A stretch of DNA of 64,000 nt, from the NCBI GenBank assembly GCA_965199915.1, contig OZ241348.1, positions 1,984,001 to 2,048,000 on the forward strand, given 5' to 3'. The notes under the pieces are model-generated. The model was given only the letters and a program-made list of their open reading frames with translations. It did not search any database and was not told where the DNA came from. Position numbers and translations under genes: made by a program. The DNA is from VXYL01 sp965199915. GTDB taxonomy: Bacteria > Pseudomonadota > Gammaproteobacteria > Pseudomonadales > Azotimanducaceae. Below are positions 21,841-31,099 of the stretch, piece by piece; the stretch's first letter is position 1, and each line of letters opens with the position of its first letter.

Positions 21841-23154
21841 ATGAACAACCGAACGCCCTTTCTCGCACTGCCGGCGGCGCTCGCCTGCGCCGCCCTGGCG
21901 GTGTTGGCCGGCGGCTGCGGCGAGACCGCCAGCGAGCCGCCAGCGTCCGCCGACCCGCCCGCCGAGGAGACCGCGCGCACGTTCATCACCATTGGCACCG
22001 GCGGCGTCACCGGCGTCTACTACCCCACCGGCGGCGCCATCTGCCGGCTGGTGAACAAAAACACCGCCGAGCACGGCGTGCGTTGCAGCGTGGAGGCCAC
22101 CGGCGGCTCCATCTACAACCTCAACACCATCGCCGCCGGCGAGCTGGACATGGGCGTGGCGCAGTCCGATTGGCAGTACCACGCCTACCACGGCACCAGC
22201 CAGTTCGCCCCGCCGGACGGCCGCGGCGCCAACAAGGAGCTGCGCGCCGTGTTCTCGGTTCACGCCGAACCGTTCACCGTGGTGGCGCGGGCGGACGCCG
22301 GCATCGCCACGTTCGCGGACCTCAAGGGCAAGCGCGTGAACATCGGCAATCCGGGCTCCGGGCAGCGGGGCACGATGGAGGAGCTGATGGCGGCGTTGGG
22401 CTGGACGACCGAGGACTTCAAGATCGCCACCGAGCTCAAGTCCGCCGAGCAGTCGAAAGCGCTCTGCGACAACAAGATCGACGCCATGGTGATCACGGTG
22501 GGCCACCCCAGCGGCACCATCAAGGAGGCGTCCACGGCCTGCGACGTGGTGCTGGTCAGCGTGACCGGAGCGGAGGTGGACAAGCTGGTCGCCGACAACG
22601 ACTACTACCGCCACGCCACCATTCCCGGCGGCACCTACCAGGGCACGGACGCCGATGTGAACACGTTCGGCGTTGGCGCCACGTTCGTCTCGTCCACCAA
22701 CACGGCGGCGGAAACGGTGCGCGAGGTGGTGGCGGCGGTGTTCGACAACTTCGAGGACTTCAAGAAGCTGCACCCCGCGTTCGGCGCGTTGACCAAGGAA
22801 CAGATGGTGCGCGACGGCCTGTCCGCGCCGCTGCACGACGGCGCGGCAAGCTACTACCGCGAAGCCGGGCTGTTGGCGGCCGAGTTGCCGGCGCAGGACT
22901 TGACGGACGCGGCGGTGGTGCCGGCGGAGGAGCTGACGGACGCGCCGGTGGTTCCGGCCGAGGACTTGACGGAAGCACCGGTGGTTCCAGCGGAGGAGCT
23001 GACGGACGCGCCGGTGGTGCCGGCCGAGGAGCTGACGGAAGCGCCGGTGGTTCCCGCCCGGGAAGTCACGGACGCGGCAGTGGTGCCGGCGCAAGAGTTG
23101 ACAAGCCCCGAGGCGATGGAAGACAGCGGCGGCGGCGAAGCCAGCGGCGGCTGA
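21841..23154 (+). CDS. TAXI-family TRAP transporter solute-binding lipoprotein with repeat tail
   Basis: 437 residues from the ATG at 21841, with AAGGAG eleven bases upstream. The signal peptide ends in LAGGC (Cys26), so it is lipid-anchored. FITIGTGGVTGVYYPTGGAICRLVN is the TAXI hallmark and residues about 40-350 cover the whole binding domain (GKRVNIGNPGSGQRGTMEEL; DAMVITVGHPSG). The usual TAXI protein ends there. This one continues with about 85 residues built from six 11-residue repeats and a closing fragment. The fused TRAP permease gene follows 82 bases later. It presents an unknown solute, often an organic acid or amino acid, to that permease; given the upstream genes an amine or glutamate derivative is possible. 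Confidence 0.85.
   Translation: MNNRTPFLALPAALACAALAVLAGGCGETASEPPASADPPAEETARTFITIGTGGVTGVYYPTGGAICRLVNKNTAEHGVRCSVEATGGSIYNLNTIAAGELDMGVAQSDWQYHAYHGTSQFAPPDGRGANKELRAVFSVHAEPFTVVARADAGIATFADLKGKRVNIGNPGSGQRGTMEELMAALGWTTEDFKIATELKSAEQSKALCDNKIDAMVITVGHPSGTIKEASTACDVVLVSVTGAEVDKLVADNDYYRHATIPGGTYQGTDADVNTFGVGATFVSSTNTAAETVREVVAAVFDNFEDFKKLHPAFGALTKEQMVRDGLSAPLHDGAASYYREAGLLAAELPAQDLTDAAVVPAEELTDAPVVPAEDLTEAPVVPAEELTDAPVVPAEELTEAPVVPAREVTDAAVVPAQELTSPEAMEDSGGGEASGG
22891..23103 (+). repeat. 33-base in-frame tandem repeats in the TAXI gene
   Basis: Six full units and a partial one encode A-x-x-L-T-[DE]-A-[AP]-V-V-P. Units differ by a few bases. Such repeats change copy number by slippage while keeping the frame. 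Confidence 0.9.
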
Positions 23155-23236
23155 CGCGCCCGAGCGCGCCGAAGGCGGGAGCATCGGCGACATCGCCGCC
23201 GCCGGCGGCCCCGATCGGCACCCAAGCGGTGGCGCC

Positions 23237-25789
23237 ATGACGCTCCGCCGGATCGTTCCGGCGGTGGCGCTCGCGTGGTCGGCGTTCCAATTGTGGATCG
23301 CCTCGCCCACGCCGTTCCTGGTGAGCGAACTGCTCGGCTTCTCCTTCGGCGTCTTCAACAACACCGAGGCGCGCTCGATTCACCTCGCCTTCGCGGTGCT
23401 GCTGGCGTTTCTGGTGTTTCCGGCGCGCCGCCGCGCCGCCAAGGAGCGCGTTTCGGCCCTCGACTGGGCGCTCGCGCTCGTCGCGGCCGCGGCCGCCGCG
23501 TACCTGTTCGTATTCTACGCGGAGCTGGCCGGCCGCGCCGGCAACGCCAACGCCGTCGACGTGGCGGTGGCCATCGTCGGCGTGATCACCCTGCTCGAAG
23601 CCACCCGCCGCGCTTTGGGGCCGCCGCTGATGGTGGTGGCCTCGGTGTTCCTCGCCTACACGCTGCTCGGCCCGTGGATGCCGGAGGTGATCGCGCACAA
23701 GGGGCAAAGCCTCACCAAGGTGGCGCAGCACCAGTGGCTCACCACCGAAGGCGTGTTCGGCATCGCCTTGGGCGTGGCCACGGACTTCGTGTTCCTGTTC
23801 GTGCTGTTCGGGGCGCTGTTGGAACACGCCGGCGCCGGCAACTACTTCATCCGCATGGCGTTCGCCGGCCTCGGCCACATGCGCGGCGGGCCGGCCAAAG
23901 CGTCCGTGGTGGCGTCCGCCGCCACCGGCGTGATCTCCGGCTCCTCCATCGCCAACGTGGCCACCACCGGGGTGTTCACCATTCCGCTGATGAAGAAGGT
24001 GGGGTTTCCGGGCACCAAAGCCGGCGCGGTGGAGGTGGCCTCGTCCACCAACGGGCAGTTGACGCCGCCGGTGATGGGCGCGGCGGCGTTCCTGATGATC
24101 GAGTACGTGGGCATCTCCTACGTCGAGGTGATCAAGCACGCCTTGCTGCCGGCGCTGATCTCCTACATGGCGCTCGTCTACATCGTCCACTTGGAGGCGT
24201 GCAAGGCCAACATGCGGCGGCTGCCGCCCGCGGTGGACACCACGCTGGCGCGCAAGCTGGCGCTGTTCGCGTTCGTGGTGCTGGTGTTGTGCGTGATCGG
24301 GGCGGTGGTCTACCACGGCGTGCGCGGCTTGGAGGCGCTGCTCGGCGACGGCGCGCCGTGGGTGCTTGGGGTCTTGCTGGTGGGCGCCTACCTCGGCTTG
24401 CTGTTCTGCTCCACGCGGGTGCCGGAACTGCCCGCGGGCCAGGAGATGGACGAACTGCCGCGCTTCGGCCCCACGGCCTTGGCCGGCCTGCACTACCTGC
24501 TGCCGATCGCGGTGTTGATGTGGTGCCTGGTGGTGGAACGCTTCTCGCCGGGGCTGGCGGCGTTCTGGGCCACCCTGTGCATGGCCTTCATCGTGCTCAC
24601 CGAGCGCCCGCTGGCGGCGTTCCTGCGGCGGCGCCCCGCCTGGGGCGGCGAGTTCCGCCGCGGTTGGGGCAACTTCGTGGCCGGCCTCATCGCCGGCGCC
24701 CGCAACATGATCGGCATCGGCGTCGCCACCGCCGCCGCCGGTGTGATCGTGGGCACCGTCACCCTCACCGGCATCGGCCAGGTGATGGTGGAGTTCGTGG
24801 AGCTCATCTCCGGCGGCCACCTGCTGCCGGCGCTGCTGTTCACGGCGCTGATCTGCATCGTGCTCGGCATGGGGCTGCCCACCACCGCCAACTACATCGT
24901 GGTGTCCAGCCTCATGGCGCCGGTGGTGGTGGCCCTCGGCGCGGCGAACGGCCTGGTGGTGCCGCTGGTGGCCATTCACATGTTCGTCTTCTACTTCGGC
25001 ATCCTCGCCGACGACACGCCGCCGGTGGGCCTCGCCGCCTTCGCCGCCGCGGCCATCTCCAAGGCGGATCCGATCCGCACCGGCATCCAGGGCTTCGTCT
25101 ACGACATCCGCACCGCGGTGCTGCCGTTCATGTTCATCTTCAACACCCAGCTGCTCATGATCGGCATCGGCGGCGTGGTGGACTTCGTGCTGGTGGTGGC
25201 CTCCGCGGTGTGCGCCATGCTGATGTTCGCCGCCGCCACGCAGGGCTACTGGCTGGTGAAAAACCGCCTTTGGGAGAGCGCCGCGCTGCTGCTGGTGGCG
25301 TTCAGCCTGTTCCGCCCCGGATTCTGGTGGGACATGGCGTATCCGCGCCACGACATCGCGCCGCCGGGGGCGATCGCCGAGGTGGCGGGGCGGTTGGCGG
25401 ACGCTGCGGCGTTGCGGCTGCGCGTCACCGGCGAGACCATTGACGGCCACCGCCGCACCACCACCGTGCGCTTGGAATTGGGCGCGCGCCAGGGCGACGG
25501 GGTCGAGCGCTTGGCGGCCGTCGGCCTCGGGCTGCGGCAGGAAGGCGAGCGGGTGTTCGTGGACAATCTGGCGTTCGGCACGCCGGCGGAGGACCTGCGG
25601 CGCGAGTTCGGCGTGGATTTCGGCTGGGAGGTTCTGCACGTGGAGACGCTGGCCGAGCGCCCGCCCAAGCAGTGGGTGTATCTGCCGGCCTTGGCGCTGC
25701 TCGGCGTGGTCGGGCTGGCGCAAGCGCGGCGCCGACGCGGTGGGAAGGAGGGTGCCCACCGGGCCGCAGGTGCGCCCGGTGGCGACTGA
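23237..25789 (+). CDS. TRAP transporter, fused small and large membrane subunits (TAXI type)
   Basis: 850 residues with about 16-18 hydrophobic helices. The first four correspond to the DctQ-like subunit, the rest to the DctM-like subunit: KASVVASAATGVISGSSIANV, TKAGAVEVASSTNGQLTPPVMGAAAFLM and LGMGLPTTANYIVVSS are conserved DctM motifs. The last ~130 residues (after DMAYPRHDIAPPGAI) form a soluble domain found in many fused TRAP permeases. It uses an ion gradient to take up solute delivered by the binding protein encoded upstream. Both genes should be one transcript. High identity of motifs and full length suggest a working importer. Confidence 0.9.
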   Translation: MTLRRIVPAVALAWSAFQLWIASPTPFLVSELLGFSFGVFNNTEARSIHLAFAVLLAFLVFPARRRAAKERVSALDWALALVAAAAAAYLFVFYAELAGRAGNANAVDVAVAIVGVITLLEATRRALGPPLMVVASVFLAYTLLGPWMPEVIAHKGQSLTKVAQHQWLTTEGVFGIALGVATDFVFLFVLFGALLEHAGAGNYFIRMAFAGLGHMRGGPAKASVVASAATGVISGSSIANVATTGVFTIPLMKKVGFPGTKAGAVEVASSTNGQLTPPVMGAAAFLMIEYVGISYVEVIKHALLPALISYMALVYIVHLEACKANMRRLPPAVDTTLARKLALFAFVVLVLCVIGAVVYHGVRGLEALLGDGAPWVLGVLLVGAYLGLLFCSTRVPELPAGQEMDELPRFGPTALAGLHYLLPIAVLMWCLVVERFSPGLAAFWATLCMAFIVLTERPLAAFLRRRPAWGGEFRRGWGNFVAGLIAGARNMIGIGVATAAAGVIVGTVTLTGIGQVMVEFVELISGGHLLPALLFTALICIVLGMGLPTTANYIVVSSLMAPVVVALGAANGLVVPLVAIHMFVFYFGILADDTPPVGLAAFAAAAISKADPIRTGIQGFVYDIRTAVLPFMFIFNTQLLMIGIGGVVDFVLVVASAVCAMLMFAAATQGYWLVKNRLWESAALLLVAFSLFRPGFWWDMAYPRHDIAPPGAIAEVAGRLADAAALRLRVTGETIDGHRRTTTVRLELGARQGDGVERLAAVGLGLRQEGERVFVDNLAFGTPAEDLRREFGVDFGWEVLHVETLAERPPKQWVYLPALALLGVVGLAQARRRRGGKEGAHRAAGAPGGD

Positions 25790-25833
25790 GCGCGAATCCT
25801 TATAGGACGCCTACAACCAAACGGTAAACGCCT

Positions 25834-26115
25834 CTATGAAACAGCAGGGTTGGCGTTTTCCTCGAATGGGAAGCTGTCCAACGTCCTCTCGGCAAGCGTG
25901 TAGACCTCGTCGTAATCCAGCTGGAACATCGGGTTCCAGTAGCGTCCATGTGCGAGCCAATGTCGGTACTTGAAGGTGCGCTTCAAATCCTCGATCACCC
26001 TTGGCTGTACGTCCGAGTTTTCCCTCCACGCGGTCAGAATATTGGGTAGCCCAAGTTTACCACCATCTATAAAAAAACTTCTGTAATCAACATCTTGCGT
26101 TGACTGAACGGGCAA
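25834..26115 (-). pseudogene. HEPN-like domain fragment (5'-truncated)
   Basis: The open frame from about 26115 gives 93 residues: DLKRTFKYRHWLAHGRYW followed by DEVYTLAERTLDSFPF. R-H-W-L-A-H fits the R-x4-H RNase motif of HEPN domains, and the surrounding helices fit too. There is no good start codon or ribosome-binding site, and the N-terminal helix of a HEPN domain is missing. The fragment ends where transposase sequence begins, so the IS probably cut the gene. Possibly the frame is still translated from the TTG at 26115. HEPN proteins serve as toxins or defence RNases; a partner antitoxin is not seen. Confidence 0.5.
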
Positions 26116-26145
26116 GTGGCACTACAAAGTGCCGCGTTGTGGATT

Positions 26146-27285
26146 CTAGATCGTGGTCTTGCGGGTTCCTCCGGGTCGGGGGTCGATGCCGAGGGCGTCG
26201 TGGATCTTCCGCAGGGCGGGTTCGGCGCGGGTGGCCTTGCGCACGTGCAGGGCGCGGCCGTCGGCGTAGCGGAACGTCGCGGTGACGCGCTGCTGGCCGT
26301 CGAGGATGTTGCGCAGGGTGTTCCAGCTGCCGTCGACGCCCTTCCCGCGCAGCGCGGCGCGCAGCACCTGCACCAGCTGGTAGGCGAGGACGGTGATGAA
26401 CAGGTGCCCTTCGGCGCGCGCCTGCTTGCGGTGGTACACGGGGCGCAGGCCGAGTTCGGACTTCAGCGAGCGGAACACGGCCTCGACATCGGTCAGGGTG
26501 GCGTAGGCGCGCCACAGCGTCTCCTCGTCCCAGGCGGTCTCGCTGCTGCGCAGGCAGTACACGCCCGGGCAGTCGGCCATCGCGCCGGCGGCCGGGCGCC
26601 GGGTCCAGGTCACCGCCACGGCCTTCTCCCCGCTCTCGTCGGCGGCGACCTCGACGTCGTAGAGGCGCGCCGCGCCGCGGCTCTTCTCCTTGATGCGTCC
26701 GATGCGTTCCCGGACGTATCCGATCTCCTTGCGCGCGCGGGCGCGACAGCCCGGCGGAGAGGTCGTCCAGCGCCGTCTCGAAGCGCCGGGCGAAGCGCTC
26801 GGCGATGCCGCGCTCCTTCTCCTCCCGCGCCTCGGAGTGGCAGCGCAGGCGCACCTCCAGGCCGTCCTCGGACAGTTCCCGGACCAGCCGCACCGCGCCG
26901 CCCGACTTCGCCCGGATGGACACCGCCTTGGACGCGTCGAACGTCCGCTTCGACTCCCGGCTGACCACCAGGTGGCGGTAGCCTTCCCGCCGCAGCCAGG
27001 CCAGCCGGTCCTCCGTCGCCACGCCGCGGTCCATCACCACCAGGGCGCCGTCCGGCGCGCCCAGCGACCGCAGCATCTCCGCCAGCGTGCCGCTCTCGGC
27101 GACGTTGCCGGCGAACACCCGCGAGCGGCGGACGAAGCCGCTCGCGTCCAGCGCCAGCCCCAGCGTCAGCAGCGGACGGTCGCTGCGTTCTCCTTCGAGT
27201 GCCCGCGCGCCGCCTTCGGCATCGCCGCCGCGCCGCCCTCGAAGAACGTGTTCGTCAAGTCGTACAGCGTCACCGCGCGACTTCC
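26146..27285 (-). pseudogene. decayed IS1634-type transposase
   Basis: Three frames must be joined to read the protein. From 27285: VTLYDLTNTFFEGGAAAMPKAARGHSKE, then a one-base loss near 27190. Next frame: SDRPLLTLGLALDASGFV, GALVVMDRGVATEDRLAWLRREGYRHLVVSR. A second shift near 26745 leads to the last part, CPGVYCLRSSETAWDEETLWRAY, FRSLKSELGLRPVYHRK and HLFITVLAYQLV. These are IS1634/IS4-group DDE transposase motifs. About 380 codons remain of the 550 or so expected; the N-terminal third is gone, replaced by LRR gene sequence. The terminal repeats were not identified. Confidence 0.8.
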
Positions 27286-27366
27286 TGTACGACGACAACT
27301 CGGCGAACTCATTGGCGCGGCAACGTGCCGCTTGTGGTGGATGCGGGCCACAGCGGCGGTGCCGCG

Positions 27367-29965
27367 ATGTCGATTCCCGCCATCAGGGAACGCGGCCCGC
27401 CAGCGGCGACAGGTCGGAGATTCGACGTGTCGCCGCTGGCGGGCATGACGGCGCTGACGACGCTCTCCCTGTACCGCAACGCAATCTCCGATCTGTCGCC
27501 GCTGGCGGGCCTGACGGCGCTGACGGAACTCGATCTGTCCGACAACGAGATAGCGGACGTTTCCCCGCTGTCGGGCCTAACGTCGCTGACCACGCTGGAG
27601 CTGCATGGAAACTGCATCGTCGAGCTTGGGCCGCTTTCCGACCTGACGTCGCTGACGACGCTTGAGCTGTACGCGAACCGCATCGCGGAGCTTGGGCCTC
27701 TGTCGGGCTTGACATCGCTGACGGTGCTCGACTTGGTCGCGAACGAGATCTCGGACGCGTCGCCGCTTGTGGCGCACGGCGGATTGGGGGACGGCGACGT
27801 CGTCGACCTGCGATGGAACCCTCTTGGAGAGACCGCCCGAGAAGAACACATTCCAGCGCTCCTTCAGCGAGGCGTGGAAGTGCGGTTCGATGCCGACGCA
27901 CTCCCGGATCTAACGGAGATACTTGACGACCGGCTTCGCCAAGCCGTCGAGCTGGCCGTATCTCATGTATCTTGGATTCCACGAGAAAACTTGGCCACTC
28001 TTGCAAGTCTCGACGCGTCCAATCTCGGCATTGAGGACTTGACCGGCCTTGAAGCGGCAGCGGGCCTCCGGGGTCTCTTCCTGGACGGGAACCGGATCAC
28101 GGACATCGCGCCCCTGTCGGGGCTTGGCTCCCTTCGGGTGCTCACGCTCGCGCACAACATGGTGGAGGACTTGGCGCCTCTTGCCGCCATGGAAAGCCTC
28201 GGCATCCTGGCCTTGGACGGCAACTCGCTACGCGATCTGCCGCCGCTTCCTGCAAGTTTGTGGCGTCTGTATCTGTCCGATAACTCCATTCGGACATCGC
28301 CTCGCTGGCGGGCTTGTACTTGTTTGAGTTGGATGTCAGCGGCAACGCGATCACGTCGCTCGCGCCTTTGGCTGGACACGGTAACTTGCGGTACCTGCAT
28401 GTCAGCGACAACGAAGTTGCGGACATCTCCCCCTTGAACTTCAAGCCGCTGCGCGAACTCCATTTCCGCAACAACGCCGTGCGGGATCTCTCGCCGCTCC
28501 TGGACGCCGAGGAGTTGCTGATGGTGGACGCGCGGCGAAACCCGCTGGCGGACGACGCTTTGGCCGTGTTGGACACCCTGCGCGAACGCCGCGTCACCGT
28601 GCTGGCGGGGGAGACGGTGCCGTACTTTCCCGCGGCCGGCGGCAGCCGCCAAGGCTTCGCGCGCATCGTCAATCGGAGCGACGAGGACGGGCACGTGTTC
28701 ATCGAGGCGGTGGACGACGCCGGCGTTCGCGCCCGGCGGGCGCGCTTGGACGTGGGGGCCCGCCGGGCGGTCCACTTCAACTCGGAGGACTTGGAACGCG
28801 GCAACGCGGCCAAGGGGCTCTCCGGCGGCGTCGGCGCGCCGACCGCCGGGGATTGGCGGCTTTCGGTGGTTTCCGCGCTGGACGTGGAGGCGCTGTCCTA
28901 CATCCGCACCGAGGACGGCTTCGTCACAGCCATGCACGACGTGGCGGCGGACGCGATGGTTCCCTTCTTCAACCCCGGCGGCAACGAGAACCAGCGCAGC
29001 ATCCTGCGGGTGGTCAACACCGAGGCGGAACCGGCGAAGTGGACGACCGGCGGCTACGACGACCGCGGCCAGTGGCGCCCGATGGCGGGTGCGCTGCTGG
29101 TGCGGCCGCAGCATGCGCTCACGCTCACGGCCCAAGAGCTTGAGGGCGTACACGGCCTTGGCGACGGCTACGGCAAGTGGCGGTTGCGGGCGCGCGGCTT
29201 CCCGTGGTTCGCCATGAGCCTGTTGGAGAGCCCCACCGGGCATCTGGTGAACCTCTCCACCGCGCCAGACAACGCGACGCCGCTGGCGGATGGCGGCGCG
29301 ATGCACAGGCTGCCGTTGTTTCCGGCGGCGGGCGGCGCGCGCCAAGGATTCGCGCGGGTGATCAACCGTTCCTATTCCTCCGGCGAGGTGGCGATCGTGG
29401 CCGTGGACGACGAGGGCGTCCGTTCCGGCCCGTGCACTTCAACTCCGCGGACTTGGAAGGCGGCAACGCCGCCAAGGGGCTGGACGGCGGGGTGGGCGTC
29501 GGCGCGGGCGACTGGCGCCTCGAGGTGGCGTCCGAACTGGACCTGATCGTGCTTTCCTACGCCCGCACGGCGGACGGCTTCCTCACCAGCCTGCACGACT
29601 TGGCGCCCGTGGCCGAGGACGGCGGCCACCGCGTGGTGTTCTTCAACCCGGGCAGCAACACCGGGCAGGTGAGCAAGCTGCGGCTGATCAACGACGGCGG
29701 CGAAGCGGCGATGGCGACCGTCACCGGCATCGACGACCACGGGAACCGATCGGGGACGGTGACGCTCACGGTGCCGGCCGGTTCGGCGCGCACGTTCACG
29801 TCCGCCGAGCTTGAGGCGGGCGGGGCCGGACTGGTCGGCCGTCTTGGCCGTGGCAGCGGCAAGTGGCGGCTGCGGGTGCGTTCGGACGCGCCGATCGCCG
29901 TGATGAGCCTGCTGGAGACGCCAAGCGGCCACTTGACCAATGTTTCAACGGGCACCACGGACTAA
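27367..29965 (+). pseudogene. leucine-rich-repeat protein with C-terminal repeated domains, two frameshifts
   Basis: Frame one (27367-28292) encodes internalin-type LRRs (LYRNAISDLSPLAGLTALTEL and so on) plus a spacer. A lost G near 28293 (CGGACATC for CGGGACATC) shifts to the frame that carries more LRRs (GNAITSLAPLAGHGNLRYL) and then ~150-residue modules: FPAAGGSRQGFARIVNRS, GKWRLRARGFPWFAMSLLESPTGHLVNLST. A second shift near 29420 moves to the third frame, which ends at 29965 with the last module. The 5' end abuts the dead transposase and shows no signal peptide, so it is probably truncated. Modules recur twice. If the frameshifts are sequencing errors, this would be a protein of about 860 residues. 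Confidence 0.75.
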
Positions 29966-30150
29966 ACGCCTTGATCGCGAGACGGAGAACGCCGAAGACG
30001 AGGACCTTGACATGCCGCCACCACCGCCCTGCCGCGCTGTCGCTGCCCGCCGCCCGCGTCTCCAATGAGACCCAAAATCTGTCGCACAAAAAACGTGCTA
30101 CTGTGTTCCTGCGGTGTGTAACTACGTTGGAATCTACATGGAATGCTCCT
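29966..30150. other. intergenic stretch, nothing recognised
   Basis: It is less GC-rich than the flanks and carries the likely promoter of the DUF433 gene, but no clear -10/-35 pair or repeat was found. Confidence 0.4.
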
Positions 30151-30471
30151 ATGCCGAAGTCGCCAATATCTGGTATTGAGTGCATACCCGACGTCTGCGG
30201 CGGCGACGCGTGCGTCGTGCGGACGCGGATTCCAGTCTGGGTGCTGATTCGCGCCCACCAGCTAGGTGGAAGCGACGAGACGATCCTTGAGGGCTATCCG
30301 TCCTTGAGCCATCACGATCTCGACAGTGCTTGGAACTATTACGAGCTGCACCGGGCTGATATTGACCAGCAAATCGCAAACAACGAGTCCTTGGAGCTAC
30401 CAGAGCCTCCACAGAAGGCCAAGAAGTGGAGTCATGAGCTCAACGAGCCGTCTATACGCTCTATACGATGA
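30151..30471 (+). CDS. DUF433-family antitoxin
   Basis: 106 residues from the ATG at 30151. ECIPDVCGGDACVVRTRIPVWVLIRAHQLGGSDETILEGYPSLSHHDLDSAWNYYELHRADID is the whole DUF433 domain, a winged-helix type antitoxin usually encoded just before a DUF5615 PIN-like toxin with an overlap. The C-terminal tail (LELPEPPQKAKKWSHELNEP) is the linker that normally reaches toward the toxin. Here the toxin gene begins in the expected place but breaks off after about 14 codons, so the antitoxin is orphaned. Lower G+C than the surroundings supports separate origin. Confidence 0.8.
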   Translation: MPKSPISGIECIPDVCGGDACVVRTRIPVWVLIRAHQLGGSDETILEGYPSLSHHDLDSAWNYYELHRADIDQQIANNESLELPEPPQKAKKWSHELNEPSIRSIR

Positions 30472-30559
30472 GAACATCCCTCAACGCGCAACCAGCGCAG
30501 GAGTGATGCGCGACACCTGTGGGCACCGCAGCAGTGGCCAAAGCACGGCACACCGATAG
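30434..30559 (+). pseudogene. truncated DUF5615 PIN-like toxin
   Basis: An ATG at 30434 overlaps the DUF433 gene. It encodes MSSTSRLYALYDENIP; LYALYDENIP is the start of the DUF5615 fold, with the first PIN-type Asp and Glu-Asn. The match ends around 30495 and the frame runs on through unrelated sequence to 30559. The remaining PIN acidic residues are absent. Confidence 0.55.
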
Positions 30560-30589
30560 CGCCGCCGCCCCAAAGCCTTCCTTCGCCGT

Positions 30590-30707
30590 GGCAAATGACG
30601 GTTGCGGGTGCGCGGCTTCCTGTGGTTGCGGTGGGCCTCTTGGAGAGCCCCACCGAGCATCTGGTGAACCTCTCCACGGCGCCGGACAACGGGACGCCGC
30701 TGGCTGG
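30590..30707 (+). repeat. fragment of the LRR-gene C-terminal module
   Basis: About 118 bases match 29178-29290 of the broken LRR gene (coding for RLPVV, LLESPTEHLVNLST in one frame) with some 15 differences. The fragment has no start or stop context and ends at the 3' edge of the CBS gene, so it is a displaced copy. Confidence 0.75.
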
Positions 30708-30709
30708 GG

Positions 30710-31099
30710 CTACCCCACCTCGGCGAGCACCAGATCGCGCAGCGTCACCATCCCCACAGCGTCGCGGGCTTCGTTCACCACCACGGCGCGCGACAAGCCG
30801 AGGTCGCCGAGCAAACGCACCGCGTAGCGCACCAGCATCGGCGCTGGAACGGTGACCACGGGTTTCGTCATCACCTCGTACACATGCACCCGGTCCGGTG
30901 CGCGATTGCGGGCGACCACCTCGGTGGCGACGGGGCCCACCTCCAACAGGCCCACTTCGTCGTCGGCGTTGCGCCGCGCCACCACCAAGGAGCTCACGCC
31001 CTCGCGCTTCAACAAGCGCAACGCCTCGGCAACCGTCGCCAAGCCGTCGACGGTGTGCAGCTCGGTGGCCATCAAGTCCTGAACCCGCTTGCCGCTCAT
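30710..31099 (-). CDS. CBS-domain protein
   Basis: 129 residues from the ATG at 31099. Two CBS motifs fill it: VQDLMATELHTVDGLATVAEALRL...VSSLVVARR and VHVYEVMTKPVVTVPAPMLVRYAVRLL...LSRAVVVNE...GMVTLRDLVLAEVG. A CBS pair binds an adenine nucleotide or similar ligand and controls a partner. Its start overlaps the P-II-like gene stop by four bases, and that gene overlaps a DUF1538 membrane gene, so all are co-translated. The protein is therefore a likely cytosolic regulator of the DUF1538 transport unit. It has no other domain. Confidence 0.85.
   Translation of the reverse strand: MSGKRVQDLMATELHTVDGLATVAEALRLLKREGVSSLVVARRNADDEVGLLEVGPVATEVVARNRAPDRVHVYEVMTKPVVTVPAPMLVRYAVRLLGDLGLSRAVVVNEARDAVGMVTLRDLVLAEVG

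Noticed and set aside
22891..23103. CRISPR-like array
   Set aside because: Units are adjacent without spacers and translate in frame as part of the TAXI protein.
23066..25759. 897-codon minus-strand open frame opposite the TRAP permease
   Set aside because: His/Arg/Gln-rich shadow of strongly GC3-biased codons; the plus strand encodes a clear 850-residue permease.
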